The notes beneath the pieces were generated by a model that saw nothing but the letters and a program-made list of their open reading frames with translations, searched no databases and was not told the DNA's origin. Of a stretch of DNA of 64,000 nt, positions 1 through 11,500 are shown one piece after another. Source of the DNA: Phoenix dactylifera (Eukaryota; Streptophyta; Magnoliopsida; Arecales; Arecaceae); NCBI RefSeq assembly GCF_009389715.1, contig NC_052392.1, forward strand, positions 38,125,410-38,189,409, given 5' to 3'. A program made the position numbers and the translations under genes. Position 1 is the stretch's first letter, and each line of letters opens with the position of its first letter.

Positions 1-24
1 TGATTCCTCTCTCATTCTCCACAG

Positions 25-117
25 CATGGATGCTCCACAACAGCCATTGATGGCTCAGGTAGTGGACATGTGGCCTCCAGAAACGACAGGTTAACTCCTC
101 TCTCGTACAACCTCTAG
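25..117 (+). CDS. Possible last coding exon of a gene entering from the left
   Basis: A pyrimidine-rich stretch ending in CAG at 22-24 looks like a splice acceptor. From base 25 one frame stays open for 30 codons to TAG at 115-117, with a coding-like composition rich in Ser, Gly and Thr and ending in LTPLSYNL. I do not recognise the family. If real, about 300 bases of 3' UTR follow, and the RanBPM-like gene on the other strand cannot simply continue leftwards as a separate neighbour. The short length makes a chance open frame quite possible. Confidence 0.25.
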   Translation, partial: HGCSTTAIDGSGSGHVASRNDRLTPLSYNL

Positions 118-2029
118 CAATGGTCAATCGATTGCAGACCTCTCTCTCCTCCTTTAAGTTCTTCCCAAGACCTCATATTCCCTCGTTCACTTTCGGTCTC
201 ATTTCTTGTAGTTTCCTATTTCCATATTCTTTTAGAAGAAAACACAAGGGAGAAAAGAAGGAAACAAGGTAGTATGCCGAAGGAAACTAGGTAGTATACA
301 ACTTTTTATGGCTTACCTTGTCTGCATTTGATTTTGCACTTGTTAAAGAAATATATTCTGCATGCCTCGGGCACTTAGGCTTTGTATTTAGTTAAATGTT
401 CCATGAAAGAATTAAGAACAATTGGTATGGATTTTAGAATCTTTAGATGCTCTCTTCTTCCTCCTTTCCTCTCAGCTTCTTACTCCCCATTTTTGTTACA
501 TGGACTTAGGTTAGTGTGTAAGGTACAGTAATGTGTCTAATTGTCGGATCAGTTTAATATCTAAGAATTTCCTCCTACAGAGCCTGTTTGAGTGGCATAT
601 CAATAACCATGTTTAAGTGTTAGGTATGGGTACTCTTGGCTAATCAAAAGGACCATGTAGAACCCATTCAATCAATTTCACTAAGCTCCTTTTTCTCCCT
701 CGAGGACAAATGCTCTATCTAATTTGAACTCTGTAGAAATCAAGCAAAATCAAGCAATATTTACAAATGGGCTATTGAGCATTACACACGGTTAATACTA
801 GTCTTTATATTAGCAACCACGTCTTATTACGCATGATCATTGTGATGCTGTTTGTGATTAATTATCATAAAAAGTGCTGAGAGTTGTCATAAAACTTTCC
901 TCATTATATATAAAACATCTATAATTTGTTTACAATTAATATGTCGTTAGTTAACCTATCACATAATGATTGCATCGTGATTCATTTCTTGCATGACAGC
1001 CAAATTAGTAACCCCTAGCACCGTCATTTTTCCAATTCAATCAATAATCAGGTTTTAAGACCTCAATTCTAAAGACAGGTTAAGATGCTTTCTAGGAACA
1101 TAATCTTAAAGCTTAAATATTATAAATTCAATCCTGATTTCAAGCTAACTTTGAAGTTAATCATAGAGTACCTAGAAAATACAAGTCCAAGATTGACCTT
1201 GATACTGCAACAAACAACCCATGTTATAGAATATTAGAGACCCAAGTTCAACCTTTTCTTGTTCTGCAGAGTCTCTTTGATCCAAGAATAATCTTGATTT
1301 TGTTTTGGCCAACCTTAGATCTAGATATCAGTAGTAAGAAACAACCTCCTGCAATCACAGAACTTAGATAAAATCCTTCTCCAGCTTTCTTCTTCTCTAT
1401 CTCAATTTCTTATGCCTGTTATTGTTAAGCACCTAAACTTGTGTCAATTGGTAACGAAGCTGTGGGGGCATTCAATCAAAAGGAAGAAGAGAATCAAAAA
1501 GAAAAGAAGAAAGTAGAAGGATGATCTTGAGTGGAATCAACCACTAGTTCCAGATAAAAACTAACACAAATTTCATATCAATACTTCATTGCTTTCTTTC
1601 TCTGCAATATGTTTTATGCAGGCAATATATGACTCTTCATATTTTTTACATTAATAAATCAGAACCTTCTAAAAGACCAAAAATAACTACATTCCTGAAC
1701 TCTAGGACACATGCATGAACCATTAAGTAATGAGGCATAAAAATTCTACAAGTCATGTCCCACAATCATGAACACACATTTAATGCCTGACCACCAGTTA
1801 TTAAATACCTTACAAATACTACTTGACTGAACATTGACTTAAAGATATGGGCTTCAAAATGTCCAATCCAGTGCTTCTACTTCAGATAAATTTTTATAAA
1901 GGTTTTGAATTGATTTCAGTCAGTTTCCCATGAATTTTTTTAGTATGATCTATGATCTTCTTACTGGATGCCAATGACTTATAGCCTTAGGGTGAGATTT
2001 TAAGAATGATAGATAACTTCTGATATCAG
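118..2029. other. AT-rich intergenic stretch, no gene seen
   Basis: No open frame with family resemblance, no RNA gene and no clear repeat ends were seen on either strand. The first few hundred bases could be 3' UTR of the exon ending at 117. The rest is AT-rich intergenic or intronic sequence. Confidence 0.5.
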
Positions 2030-2038
2030 CTTAAATAA

Positions 2039-2799
2039 GGATGCGGTTTAGATCCTCAACAAAATGGAAACACAAGTTTCCACTTCACATATCGATATGA
2101 CATGTGGGCTTTAGGATTCCCAACTTTGATGGAATCTAACAAGAGAATAAGGGTTTTTAACCCCATTACTTCATGAAACTCTCAATTCCTTGTCCTCGTC
2201 GCATCCCTGCTCCCAATCCCACTTGTCCACTGATCTCAGCCACCTCTGCCTCTCTTCATTTATGGCTTGCAGTCTCCCCTTCTAGCCACCTTGTCCCTCT
2301 CATTGCCTTCCCCCCCCCCCCACCACAAAAAAAAAAAAAAAAACTAGCCCACCCCCTTTTTTTCCATCCAGTTCCACTCACTAGCACCTTGGGCCCTTGC
2401 TCCCCTGCTCTCATCACTGGTATTTCCGCCAGGGCCATCTACCTCGCCAACAACATGAGCTCCAACTATAACATACTTTGCTGTGCAGTGGGATCTCGCC
2501 ACTACTGTGCCTCCACTTGAGAACTAGTCACCACTAGCAATACTCCATCGCTGCCTAAGCCAGGGGACTGACTCTCTAAGGGATGGGGAGAGTTGAAGGA
2601 GGTAATTGGGGATCGTGGGGTGGCATGGTTAACAGCAAAGACTACGCGATGAGGAATAGGAATCAAGACTTTCATGATGTAATACGATCAAAATCCCACT
2701 ACATTCTATCAAAGTTGGGAATCCTAAATCCCACATGTCATATCGATATGTGAAGAGGAGATTTATGTTTCCACATAGTAGAGGACCTAAACTGCACCC
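2039..2799. mobile_element. Mutator-type short element with about 110-bp terminal inverted repeats
   Basis: The first 110 or so bases (2039-2150) reappear inverted at about 2690-2799. The arms share long identical blocks such as CTTCACATATCGATATGACA. The outer ends read GGATGCGGTTTAG on the left and, inverted, GGGTGCAGTTTAG on the right. The element is flanked by a 9-bp direct repeat with one mismatch: CTTAAATAA (2030-2038) and CTTGAATAA (2800-2808). Long inverted ends plus a 9-bp target duplication are the mark of the Mutator superfamily. The interior (about 2173-2640) has a C-rich run, an A-run and a 115-codon open frame without recognisable homology. It encodes no transposase, so it is non-autonomous. 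The interior could be a captured gene piece (Pack-MULE), which I cannot show. Confidence 0.8.
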
Positions 2800-2808
2800 C
2801 TTGAATAA

Positions 2809-3390
2809 ATACAAACAAAATATCCCTGCGACATGGGAAGGAAATAAAAAAATAAGCATTAATATAGAAATAAAATTTGGACAAAAAGAAAGATTTGAAC
2901 TATTGACGTATATAAAAGAAATTATTGCTAAATTAGAGTAAAAGAAAGTTCATACAAATAACAGCAAAAGTATTATGTTATGGTTTCATTAGTCAAATTA
3001 ATTATTACGTCAAATTAGATTAGGGATATGTATTGTACAAAATCTAGTCAGTAGAGTTTATTGTGAGGTTAGGTTAGATCAAAAGCAAGATACCCACTTG
3101 ACACGGGAGGGATGTTAAATAATTGAGTAATAAAACATAGAAAAATATAGACTATTGAAAAAGAGAGATATCAATTATTGACATATAGAAAATTAAAGCA
3201 AGGTAAAGTTTAAATAAGAGAACAAAAGGCGTTAACTTATAGTTCCATTGATAAGATTAATTGTTAAGTTAAATTAGATTGGGTTGCGATCATGAGGTTA
3301 GCAGATTTCGAAAGTGTTGGTTTGGGCTCAATAGGCTAATATACATAAAGATTTTGGATTTGACTTCAATTTAAAGTTCATTAAATTAAC
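2809..3390. repeat. Diverged tandem duplication, unit about 270 bp
   Basis: Sequence from about 2819 (a block containing GACATGGGAAGG) is echoed from about 3088 (GACACGGGAGGG). The following text is similar in order: an ATTGACGTATA / ATTGACATATA block, then a run of short TTAAATTAGATTGGG-like motifs. The copies are heavily diverged and AT-rich. The origin is not clear; it may be part of an old transposon. Confidence 0.35.
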
Positions 3391-3739
3391 TTTATCGCTA
3401 GGACAGGTATTGGACAATTGTGTATTCTATTGGTCAAGTTGGGCTTCGTTAGATCTTACCCACACAAAATCATCAATTCCCTATTAAGAGAAGGCTTGGA
3501 TTTGACTAAAAGGAACCATAACTTTTTCTTCTACCTTATTTTGCTTTTGTTTGAATTTTTCTTCGCTAGTATAAAGCAAAGAAATAAAGGGAGTTGGGCT
3601 CGAGTCAAATGAATGACAGTTTTTTCTCCTATTTTCTCCTACTCCCTTCACCTCTCTCTGAATTTTGGGATGGGGTGTTTCTCTCTTGTCCATTTAATAG
3701 GCCTATCATTCATGGTTTGTTGCACTACCTCAACCCTCT

Positions 3740-4300
3740 AAGTTCAGGGTGTATTTGAGTCGTACCAGAAGCAGACCGGGACGATTCCGCCCCTCGATTC
3801 AAAAAACTAGCGAGGGAGGTGGGAAGAAGAAAAGAGAGGAAAAGAGAGAGATAGAGAGCAAGGGGAATGAGAATGAGAGGGTGGAAGGGAGGGAGAGAGA
3901 TAAAGAGGGAGGCGAAGAGAGAGATAAGCAGATGGAGGCTGAGGGTGCCCTTCAACTTTCCTATTTCGAACAAAACAAGGGACAGGGATCCCTTGTTATT
4001 TTTCGAAGCATTGCCAACTTCACTTAATGCTTCCGAAAAAAGGGGCCCCCGGCTCCTGTTTTCCTGTTTCCATAACCACCTCCCTCGGCCTCTTTCTCTC
4101 CCCCTCCGTCTCTCTCTCTCCCCCTCCCTGACTCCCTCTCCCTCCCTCTCTCTTTTTTAATGTCTTTCCTTATCCTTCTCCCCATCCCTCGCTACCGCTG
4201 CTGTGTCAATCCAGGCCTGACACGGAACGGCATGGTACCATACCGAACCATACTATCGCGCAACCAATACGGATCCTGGTACCAGCATAGCATACCTTGC
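3740..4300. repeat. Dispersed repeat, CCGGTACC family, copy 1
   Basis: A purine-rich tract (about 3810-3930) and a pyrimidine-rich tract (about 4070-4160) flank a core with a TTCACTTAA motif and a run of G and C (GGGGCCCCCGG). The outer parts carry repeated GGTACC / ACCGAACC motifs (4230-4285). The same order of parts is seen at 59.27-59.87 kb, and the terminal GGTACC/CCGG motifs recur at 8.16-8.54 and 10.4-10.53 kb. The long open frames here are low-complexity artefacts. The class of element is unknown to me. Confidence 0.5.
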
Positions 4301-4379
4301 TATTATTGGTTTGTTAAGCAAGTAAAGCACTTCCTTAGTTTTTTCAAAAAAAAAAGTTTCTCATGTTAAATTATACCAT

Positions 4380-5500
4380 CAATACTCCAAAATCTCAATA
4401 GTTCAATCATGAGTGAGATTTTCAAGTCTAGCAGGAAGATATAGTTGCTTACGGTAAATCAAATGCATGATTTGGAGCTAGGTGAACTAATGGTCAAAAA
4501 AAATCATAAAGAATTCGGTCCGAGATGTTTCCAAATTGACCGGACAATTTAGATATTTCTAATTTTAGGTCTAAGATAGACCGACAATGTCATCCCTGAT
4601 TATAATCCACTTGGAATTCCACCACTATTAATAAAACCAACTCGAGCTTTCAACAGTTAATGCAAACTTTATGTAGCCTCAAACTAGCTACACCTACAAA
4701 TACACACAAAATCACCATAACGACCCACAACCACAAGCCTAACTTCCTCTAGAAGATCTTCGTTTATATTTGTAGTCTCTAACTTTCACATGGAAGAGAA
4801 GAAACCTAGTAGTTCACATCCTACTTGGTCTAGCTTATTTTTTCAGTTCCATGGAATTGTTGAAGCTGTGCATACATCTTCGAACAACTCCACTTTCAGA
4901 CAAATAGATACTTGCCTCGCTAAAATGTTAAGCTTATGAAATAGAATGTTTGAAACAATGATATACAATTTTGTAACTATGACTTTCAACAGACAGCTGA
5001 TTTATCAGTCTATTCCCGCCAAAAAGGGAGCAGGCATTATAATATTATATAGACAAAATAGTAGTTTATCTAATCAAAAATCATGTTTCATAATCAGATA
5101 TCACACATTTAGAATGAAATAACCATCTCAAACTTCTTTGTCATGGTCATATAGTAGCAAAAACAATGAATAATCAAAATATATATTAAGCAAGGTGGAA
5201 TTACTCATTAAAGTAAAAGAATTAGCATAGAAAAATGACAACAATGGACAAATAAAATAACAGAAAAATAAAGATTCTTAATGGCAGGATCATGCATGTA
5301 GTCAGGAATTAGGTTAAAATAATTAAGGGCTCAAGGCAAATGGAACAACCATATTCACAGAAGAGGGCATAACCAGCTGTTACTGCCTAACATCAATCAT
5401 CACATAAAATACCATTACAAAATCACATTCAGGCATGCCAGTACACTTTTACTAAATCTGATAAGAGATAATTTGAAATTTGACATAGTTCCAGGCTCAT
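4380..5500. other. AT-rich sequence downstream of the last RanBPM exon found
   Basis: I searched the minus strand for the LisH/CTLH part of RanBPM (a run like YLLHYGY, then a CTLH helix region) and found nothing. If the transcript is not spliced after 5503, the frame stays open to a stop at 5415-5417, giving a short unrelated tail. No other gene is seen. Confidence 0.4.
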
Positions 5501-5502
5501 AC

Positions 5503-8500
5503 CGAAAACTAACAGTAGGTGTCAAATATTCTTTTTCGATCAACACATGCTCTTTCCACCTTTCTTCCAACTCAAGAGCCTGGCCAATATATAATAATTG
5601 ATGAAAAAACTTTTTGAGGATCACAAGCATGTGTATCAAAAAGAGGAGAAAAGGAAACAGATGTATTCATCCAAGGAGAAAACTACTATAGTCTATAAAT
5701 TGTTAACAAGAGATTTAATAGATATTATAGTCATGCACATTCAACAAGTTTAGTTTCTTGACAAGATCTAGCCAAATTAGCTGAATCTGATACAGCCTAT
5801 CAAGAAACACATCACGTTAGCTTCACAAATAGTAAACCATCCAGCTAGATCACCAAAGTAGAAGTGTAATTACTAATTCCAAAAATATGATAAAAGAATA
5901 ATTGACTGACACAATTCTGTAATTCAATGATTATGACTACCAAGTATGTATAACATTAGTATATGATTGGATTGATAATAATGACTATGGTGCATATTTT
6001 TATTTGAAAAACATTAATTACAAAGAATGGACACATTTTATTAAGGAAAAAAAAAAAGCAGCAACAGTGACTAGCAAACTAATAGCATATTGCCTTGCAT
6101 GTTAATCCATAAATGCCAAATTTCATACAGCTGAAAAGGAAATGTGGTTACAAAGCCAAGCATCACCAAAACATTAACAGAACACTGGAAGAGATGCTGT
6201 ATACCTTAATGTCAAAAAGGAATGGTTGCTTCCCAAAGTTTACTGTCACCCTGATGCATTAAAAACAAAACATTCAAAATTCCAGAATCCTTGAAGGTGA
6301 AGAATGCGAATATGCATAGTGTTTAGATCAACAGAAGTGTATTTACATATCAATAGCCTCACATTTCTGTGAAGAACAATATTCTGCATCTGCTTTCACA
6401 ATCGAATGAATTAAACATAGTTCTTTTATGGATTCATTAGCAAGCTATCAATAATCTAGAGAAGAAAAACTCTATATTAGAAATTCATTCATTTGAAGTA
6501 GCTTGATATCATTTGACTATAGGACATCAATCTTATGGTTTGCAACTTTGCATTCATAATGATGTTTTCATGACAAAAGGCAAGTGTAACCAAACAAAAT
6601 GGAGGAAAATTTCATAATTCAAAACATACACTTTAGTGATGATTAAAGGGTTTTTTTGCGTACATATCCTCCTTAATATTAAAATTTGCAAGAGTACCAT
6701 TCCAAAATTGATATTTTCATGTATACCCTTATAAAGTACTTGTTTTCTGTGTATACCCTTTATTTGCCTTTTTACTTGCATATATGCCCCCACCATCTAA
6801 CGTCGCTAAGAAATTAATGGTTAAAAATTAAAAATGACTGAAATGCCCTTAATGGATAGATATGCAAAAAGAAACATTTATAAGGGTATATATGCAAATA
6901 ACACTTTGCGAGGGTATTCATACAATTTCACATATTTATGAGGGTTTACATGCAAAAAAATCTAATTTTATTTTTTTCCTATTTCAACATGTTTTAACAC
7001 TCGGATTTGTCTGGTACCTACTTCTCAATGTTTTCCGTAAAAATATTAGTTAAGAAAAATACTGATTTGACAATTAGATAACAAAAAGAGTTATGGAAGT
7101 TCTTTCACTAATCATGGAATTATTCTACTTTATTTTTCTTCATTTATAACAACCGCTATATCTTATTTCATCGAAACATAGCTTATAATATTTATTGCTA
7201 TAGATGCATATACGAGGACATGTATTAGAATATAAAAAAAATAGAATCTCTTAAAGGCATACGATAGAATGCAATGATCAAGCTTTCTTGCTACTACTAT
7301 ACTCATGGGTGGAAGAACATCAATCATCCCCAAGCATAATCATTGAAAGACTTCTTTAGACTTATTAACATCCACAGCCATATGGTAGAAAGCCACCCCT
7401 TACGTTGTGTACCTTAAGCTACTTTTTTTGGAGCTTCAATTTTATAGAGAAGAAAATATCTAGTGTATGGGACCCATCTTGTCACAGTAATTTTAAATCA
7501 GCCACCAGCCTACACATGAGAAATTTTTCAACTCTAAAAGATGCATTGCAAATCTCATACGGTAAAAGATAAATGTTGCAAATCTCTCGCAACACATTTC
7601 TTTAAATAATTCATAAAGCTAAAAGCAGGTTCTAACCATCTTCCTATAAAAAAAGGATCTAACGAAGGATTGTCTATAGTGGAGAAGGAAGTCGAGAAAA
7701 TGGTTTTGATTCCAGACGAAGAAGTGAAAGAGAGGGTCAAGAGAGATCGAAAAATTTCTCAAAGAAGGTAGAGATATTAGTTCCAGTGAGACCTATTAAC
7801 CTGTTACCTACTTCAGAAATAAAAAGATACTTTCATAAATTTAATTAATTTTTAATTTAAATGAATATGATTTTGGCTAAACACGTTAGCTGAATTGCTA
7901 TATCAAAAGTATTCATACAAAAAGTGTTTTGTGAGAAAATGTACGTAAATATTAATTTGGAGGGCATTCATGTAAAAATCTAAGAATTTTTTGCGCATAG
8001 ACCATCCTAAAGATATGAAATTGCATGAATACCCTCCAAAATTGCTAGTTGTATGTATACCCTTATAAAGATTTTTTTTGCTATGATTACTTGTTAATGG
8101 TATTTTCGTCATTTTAATTTTAAACCGCTAACTTCAAAATGGCATTAGATGGAATGGGCAAGGTACGCCAAACTGGTACCGATCGGCATACCGATGTCGA
8201 CCTGGACCGAGTCGATACCGATTCGGGCCATACCGAATCGGTAACGACCCAGTTTGCCGCGCAGGAGCGCGCCCGGGCGCGCTACCCCGCGTGCGCGGGG
8301 TGCGTTTCCCCCGCATTTCCACGGGCAAGGCCTCACGCATGAGATGTGTTCCCCCACGCAAGACGCGCGCGGCCGCGTCTTTTTCTTTTTCTTTTCCTTC
8401 ACTTCTTCCTTTTTCTCCTTCCTTCTCCTTCTCCTTTCTTCTCCTCTCCTCCTCTCTTCCCTTCTCTTCTCTTTTCCCTTCTCCCGCGAGCAAGGAAGGG

Positions 8501-11500
8501 CGAGCACGCCAACGAGAATCACCCCGATGAGGCCCGGTACCAGTAAGGCCCTGTTTGGGAGAGTTATGAACAGTAGAGCTGTTTGAAGTAGAGTTGTTAG
8601 AAGTAGAGCTGTCTGAAGTAGAGCTGTTATAAAAAGCTATTTGCTGTTTAGTAACTACATTTGTAAAGTGTTGTGACATTTTAACATATGTTTGATAAAC
8701 AAACTGAGAAAGTACTTTTGTATAACAAAATTACCATAAAGGACATTGCATAGTATTATACCACAGAAAATAATAAAACATAACATATATTAATACATAA
8801 ATATATGATATAGTATAATATTATTGTAATATAAAATAATATTATTATAATATAGCATAATAGTAATATAATTATTAGAGTAAATTAATTTTTGATAATA
8901 TAATATAATATTAAATTATTTAACATAACATATTAATGTATTATGATATAATGTAATATATATTATATTTATAGTATAATACAATAATAAAAGTATAAAA
9001 TACTATAATTATTAGTATAAATTAATTTTTCATAATATAACATAATATTAAATTATTTAAAATAACATATTAATATATTATGATGTAATGTAATATAATA
9101 TAATATTTATAGTATAATACAATAATAAAGGTATAATATTATAATTATTAGTATAAATTAATTATCCATAACATAACATATTAATGTATTATTATATAAC
9201 GTATTATGATATTATATTTATATATAATACAATAATAAAGGTATAAAATATTATAATTATTAGTATAAATTAATTTTTCATAATATAACATAATATTAAA
9301 TTATTTAAAATAACATATTAATGTATTATGATGTAATGTAATATACTATAATATTTATAGTATAATACAATAATAAAGGTATAAAATATTATAATTATTA
9401 GTATAAATTAATTTCTCATAATATAACATAATATTAAATTATTTAACATAACATATTAATGTATTATGATGTAACGTATTATAATATTATATTTATAGTA
9501 TAATACAATAATAAATGTATAAAATAATATAATTATTAGTATAAATTAATTTTTCATAATATAACATAATATTAAATTATTTAAAATAACATATTAACGT
9601 ATTATGATGTAATGTAATATAATATAATATTTATAGTATAATACAATAATAAAGGTATAAAATATTATAATTATTAGTATAAATTAATTTTTCATAATAT
9701 AACATAATATTAAATTATTTAACATAACATATTAATGTATTATGATATAACGTATCATAATATTATATTTATAGTATAATACAATAATAAAGATATAAAA
9801 TATTATAATTATTAGTATAAATTAATTTTTCATAATATAACATAATATTAAATTATTTAAAATAACATATTATTGTATTATGATGTAATGTAATATAATA
9901 TAATATTTATAGTATAATACAATAATAAAGGTATAAAATATTTTAATTATAGTGTAAATTAATTTGTCATCCTCCGAATGACCATTTATCTCTCTAACAA
10001 TTTTTCTTACGGAAGGAAGTCTGACGGCTAGGATTCTTGGCTCCAGCAGATTTTTAGGTTTATAAAGAAACAAACTATGTAATTATTATATTTTAATATG
10101 AGCATTTTTGTCAAAAATACAGCTTTCTGACAAAGCTGAAAATAAAATTTTCGGAAAGCTCCAAATTGGAGCTCCCCCCAAAAGCTGTTTTTCAGCTTCC
10201 CGCAAAAGCTGAAACAGCTTTTCGAAAATTTTACCAAACACCATTTTTTATCTAAAAGTATTTTTGGAGGGTCAAAAAGTGCTTTTTGGCCCTCCAAAAG
10301 CTCCCCCAAACAGGGCCTAAGTCCTCTTCTTCTTCCTCTTCTTCTTCCTCTTCTTTCTTCCTCTTCTTTCTTCCTCGCGTGCGGGGGCGCGCTACCCCGA
10401 ATGTACCAGTGCAAACCGGTCCAATTTGCACCGGTACACAGCGGAAACCGTTTTTCACGGCTAAACTGTACCGGTTAACCCGATACCGGATGGTACATGC
10501 TGAACCGGCCGGTACGGGCCGGTTCAGCATACCATGGGTATGGGTACATACAAAAAAAAAAAGAAAAAGAAGGGTATACATACAAAACAAGTGTTTGATG
10601 AGGTTATACATGCAAATATCAATTTTAAAATGATATTCATGCAAATTCCAATATTTATGAGGGTATGTATGCAAAAACCCTATGAATAAAACAAGGCCTG
10701 CAACATCTTCTTATATATATTTAATTAAATATTTTGATGCGAGTCTTCCAACTCATGAGATTTGGTACTGCATGTTTGACAGAAGCCTCCCAACCCATGA
10801 ACTAGCCTTTTAGGTTCCATGATAGACATATCTTCTTCCCAAATTTCTCTTGCCCAAAAGGTTGGAATCAATTCATAGAAAGTTAATATCTAGTTGAAGA
10901 CCATGTAATATGGCATTCTTTAATTAATGTGGATCCTTTATCAATAAAGCAAACCCTATACTGATGAAATAAGACCCATTTTATGAAGGTATCTCCTAAG
11001 TCCTAAGTATTTTTATCTTATCCAATCATAATAAAGATACATGTGTATATGTACATACATACATACATACACATATATATATATATATATATATAAAAGT
11101 TTATTTATGTTATGCACAAGAAAAAAAGGAAGAACAAAAAGTGCTTAACAAAACAAAAATTGAACAAAAGTACAATAAGAGAAAAATCTTTGTCACTTAA
11201 AAACTCCCATAACCTGCAAAAAAAATGGAACCAAAACAAAATTGTTCTCACCCTCCCTAAATCACCGTACTTTTATCAGAAATTTGCCCATTTTGACCTC
11301 TTAGATAAGATGGAAAACTCATGATAGCCATTAATAGTTAATGCATTGTCAAAGTATGGCCATGGGAGTTGGCAATGAAACCCCTTGAAGAAGGTGAAAG
11401 GGAAAAACTAAGGGGAGCTTCTGATATTTTTCAGCAGAAATCTTAAAAACTTCATCCAACTCCCCTCTTTTAAGAAAATTATCACGATGTGCAAGTAATA

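Larger units (their letters stand above)
8154..10533. repeat. CCGGTACC-family repeat inserted in the MITE, itself interrupted
   Basis: The left part (about 8159-8546) begins AAGGTACGCC, is GC-rich with many GGTACC/CGATACC motifs and has a long pyrimidine tract (8380-8485). The right part (10318-10533) has a matching pyrimidine tract, then GGTACC and ACCGGCCGG motifs ending CAGCATACC. ATGGG occurs at both edges (in GGAATGGGC and CCATGGGTA) and may be a short target duplication. The terminal motifs resemble the copies at 3.74-4.30 and 59.27-59.87 kb. Confidence 0.5.
7987..10677. mobile_element. MITE family A, second copy, split by nested insertions
   Basis: The left half (7987-8153) holds the family's left end, the TGTATACCCTTATAAAG motif and the core ending GGCATTAGATGG. 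The right half resumes at about 10534 and runs through GGGTATACATACAAAACAAG to the right end TATGTATGCAAAAACCC near 10677. Laid end to end, the halves match the inverted copy at 6651-6960. Everything between, about 2.4 kb, is foreign to the family and was inserted next to the TTAGATGG core. Confidence 0.65.

Noticed and set aside
2270-2360. C-run/A-run resembling the LINE-like tail at 62.4 kb
   Set aside because: It lies inside the Mutator-type element, with no direct repeats of its own; the shared CTAGCCCACC word is too short to call an insertion.
8134-8679. Open frames of 80-181 codons on both strands
   Set aside because: They arise from Glu/Lys/Arg- or Ser/Phe-rich translation of a purine/pyrimidine tract within repeats; no family resemblance.
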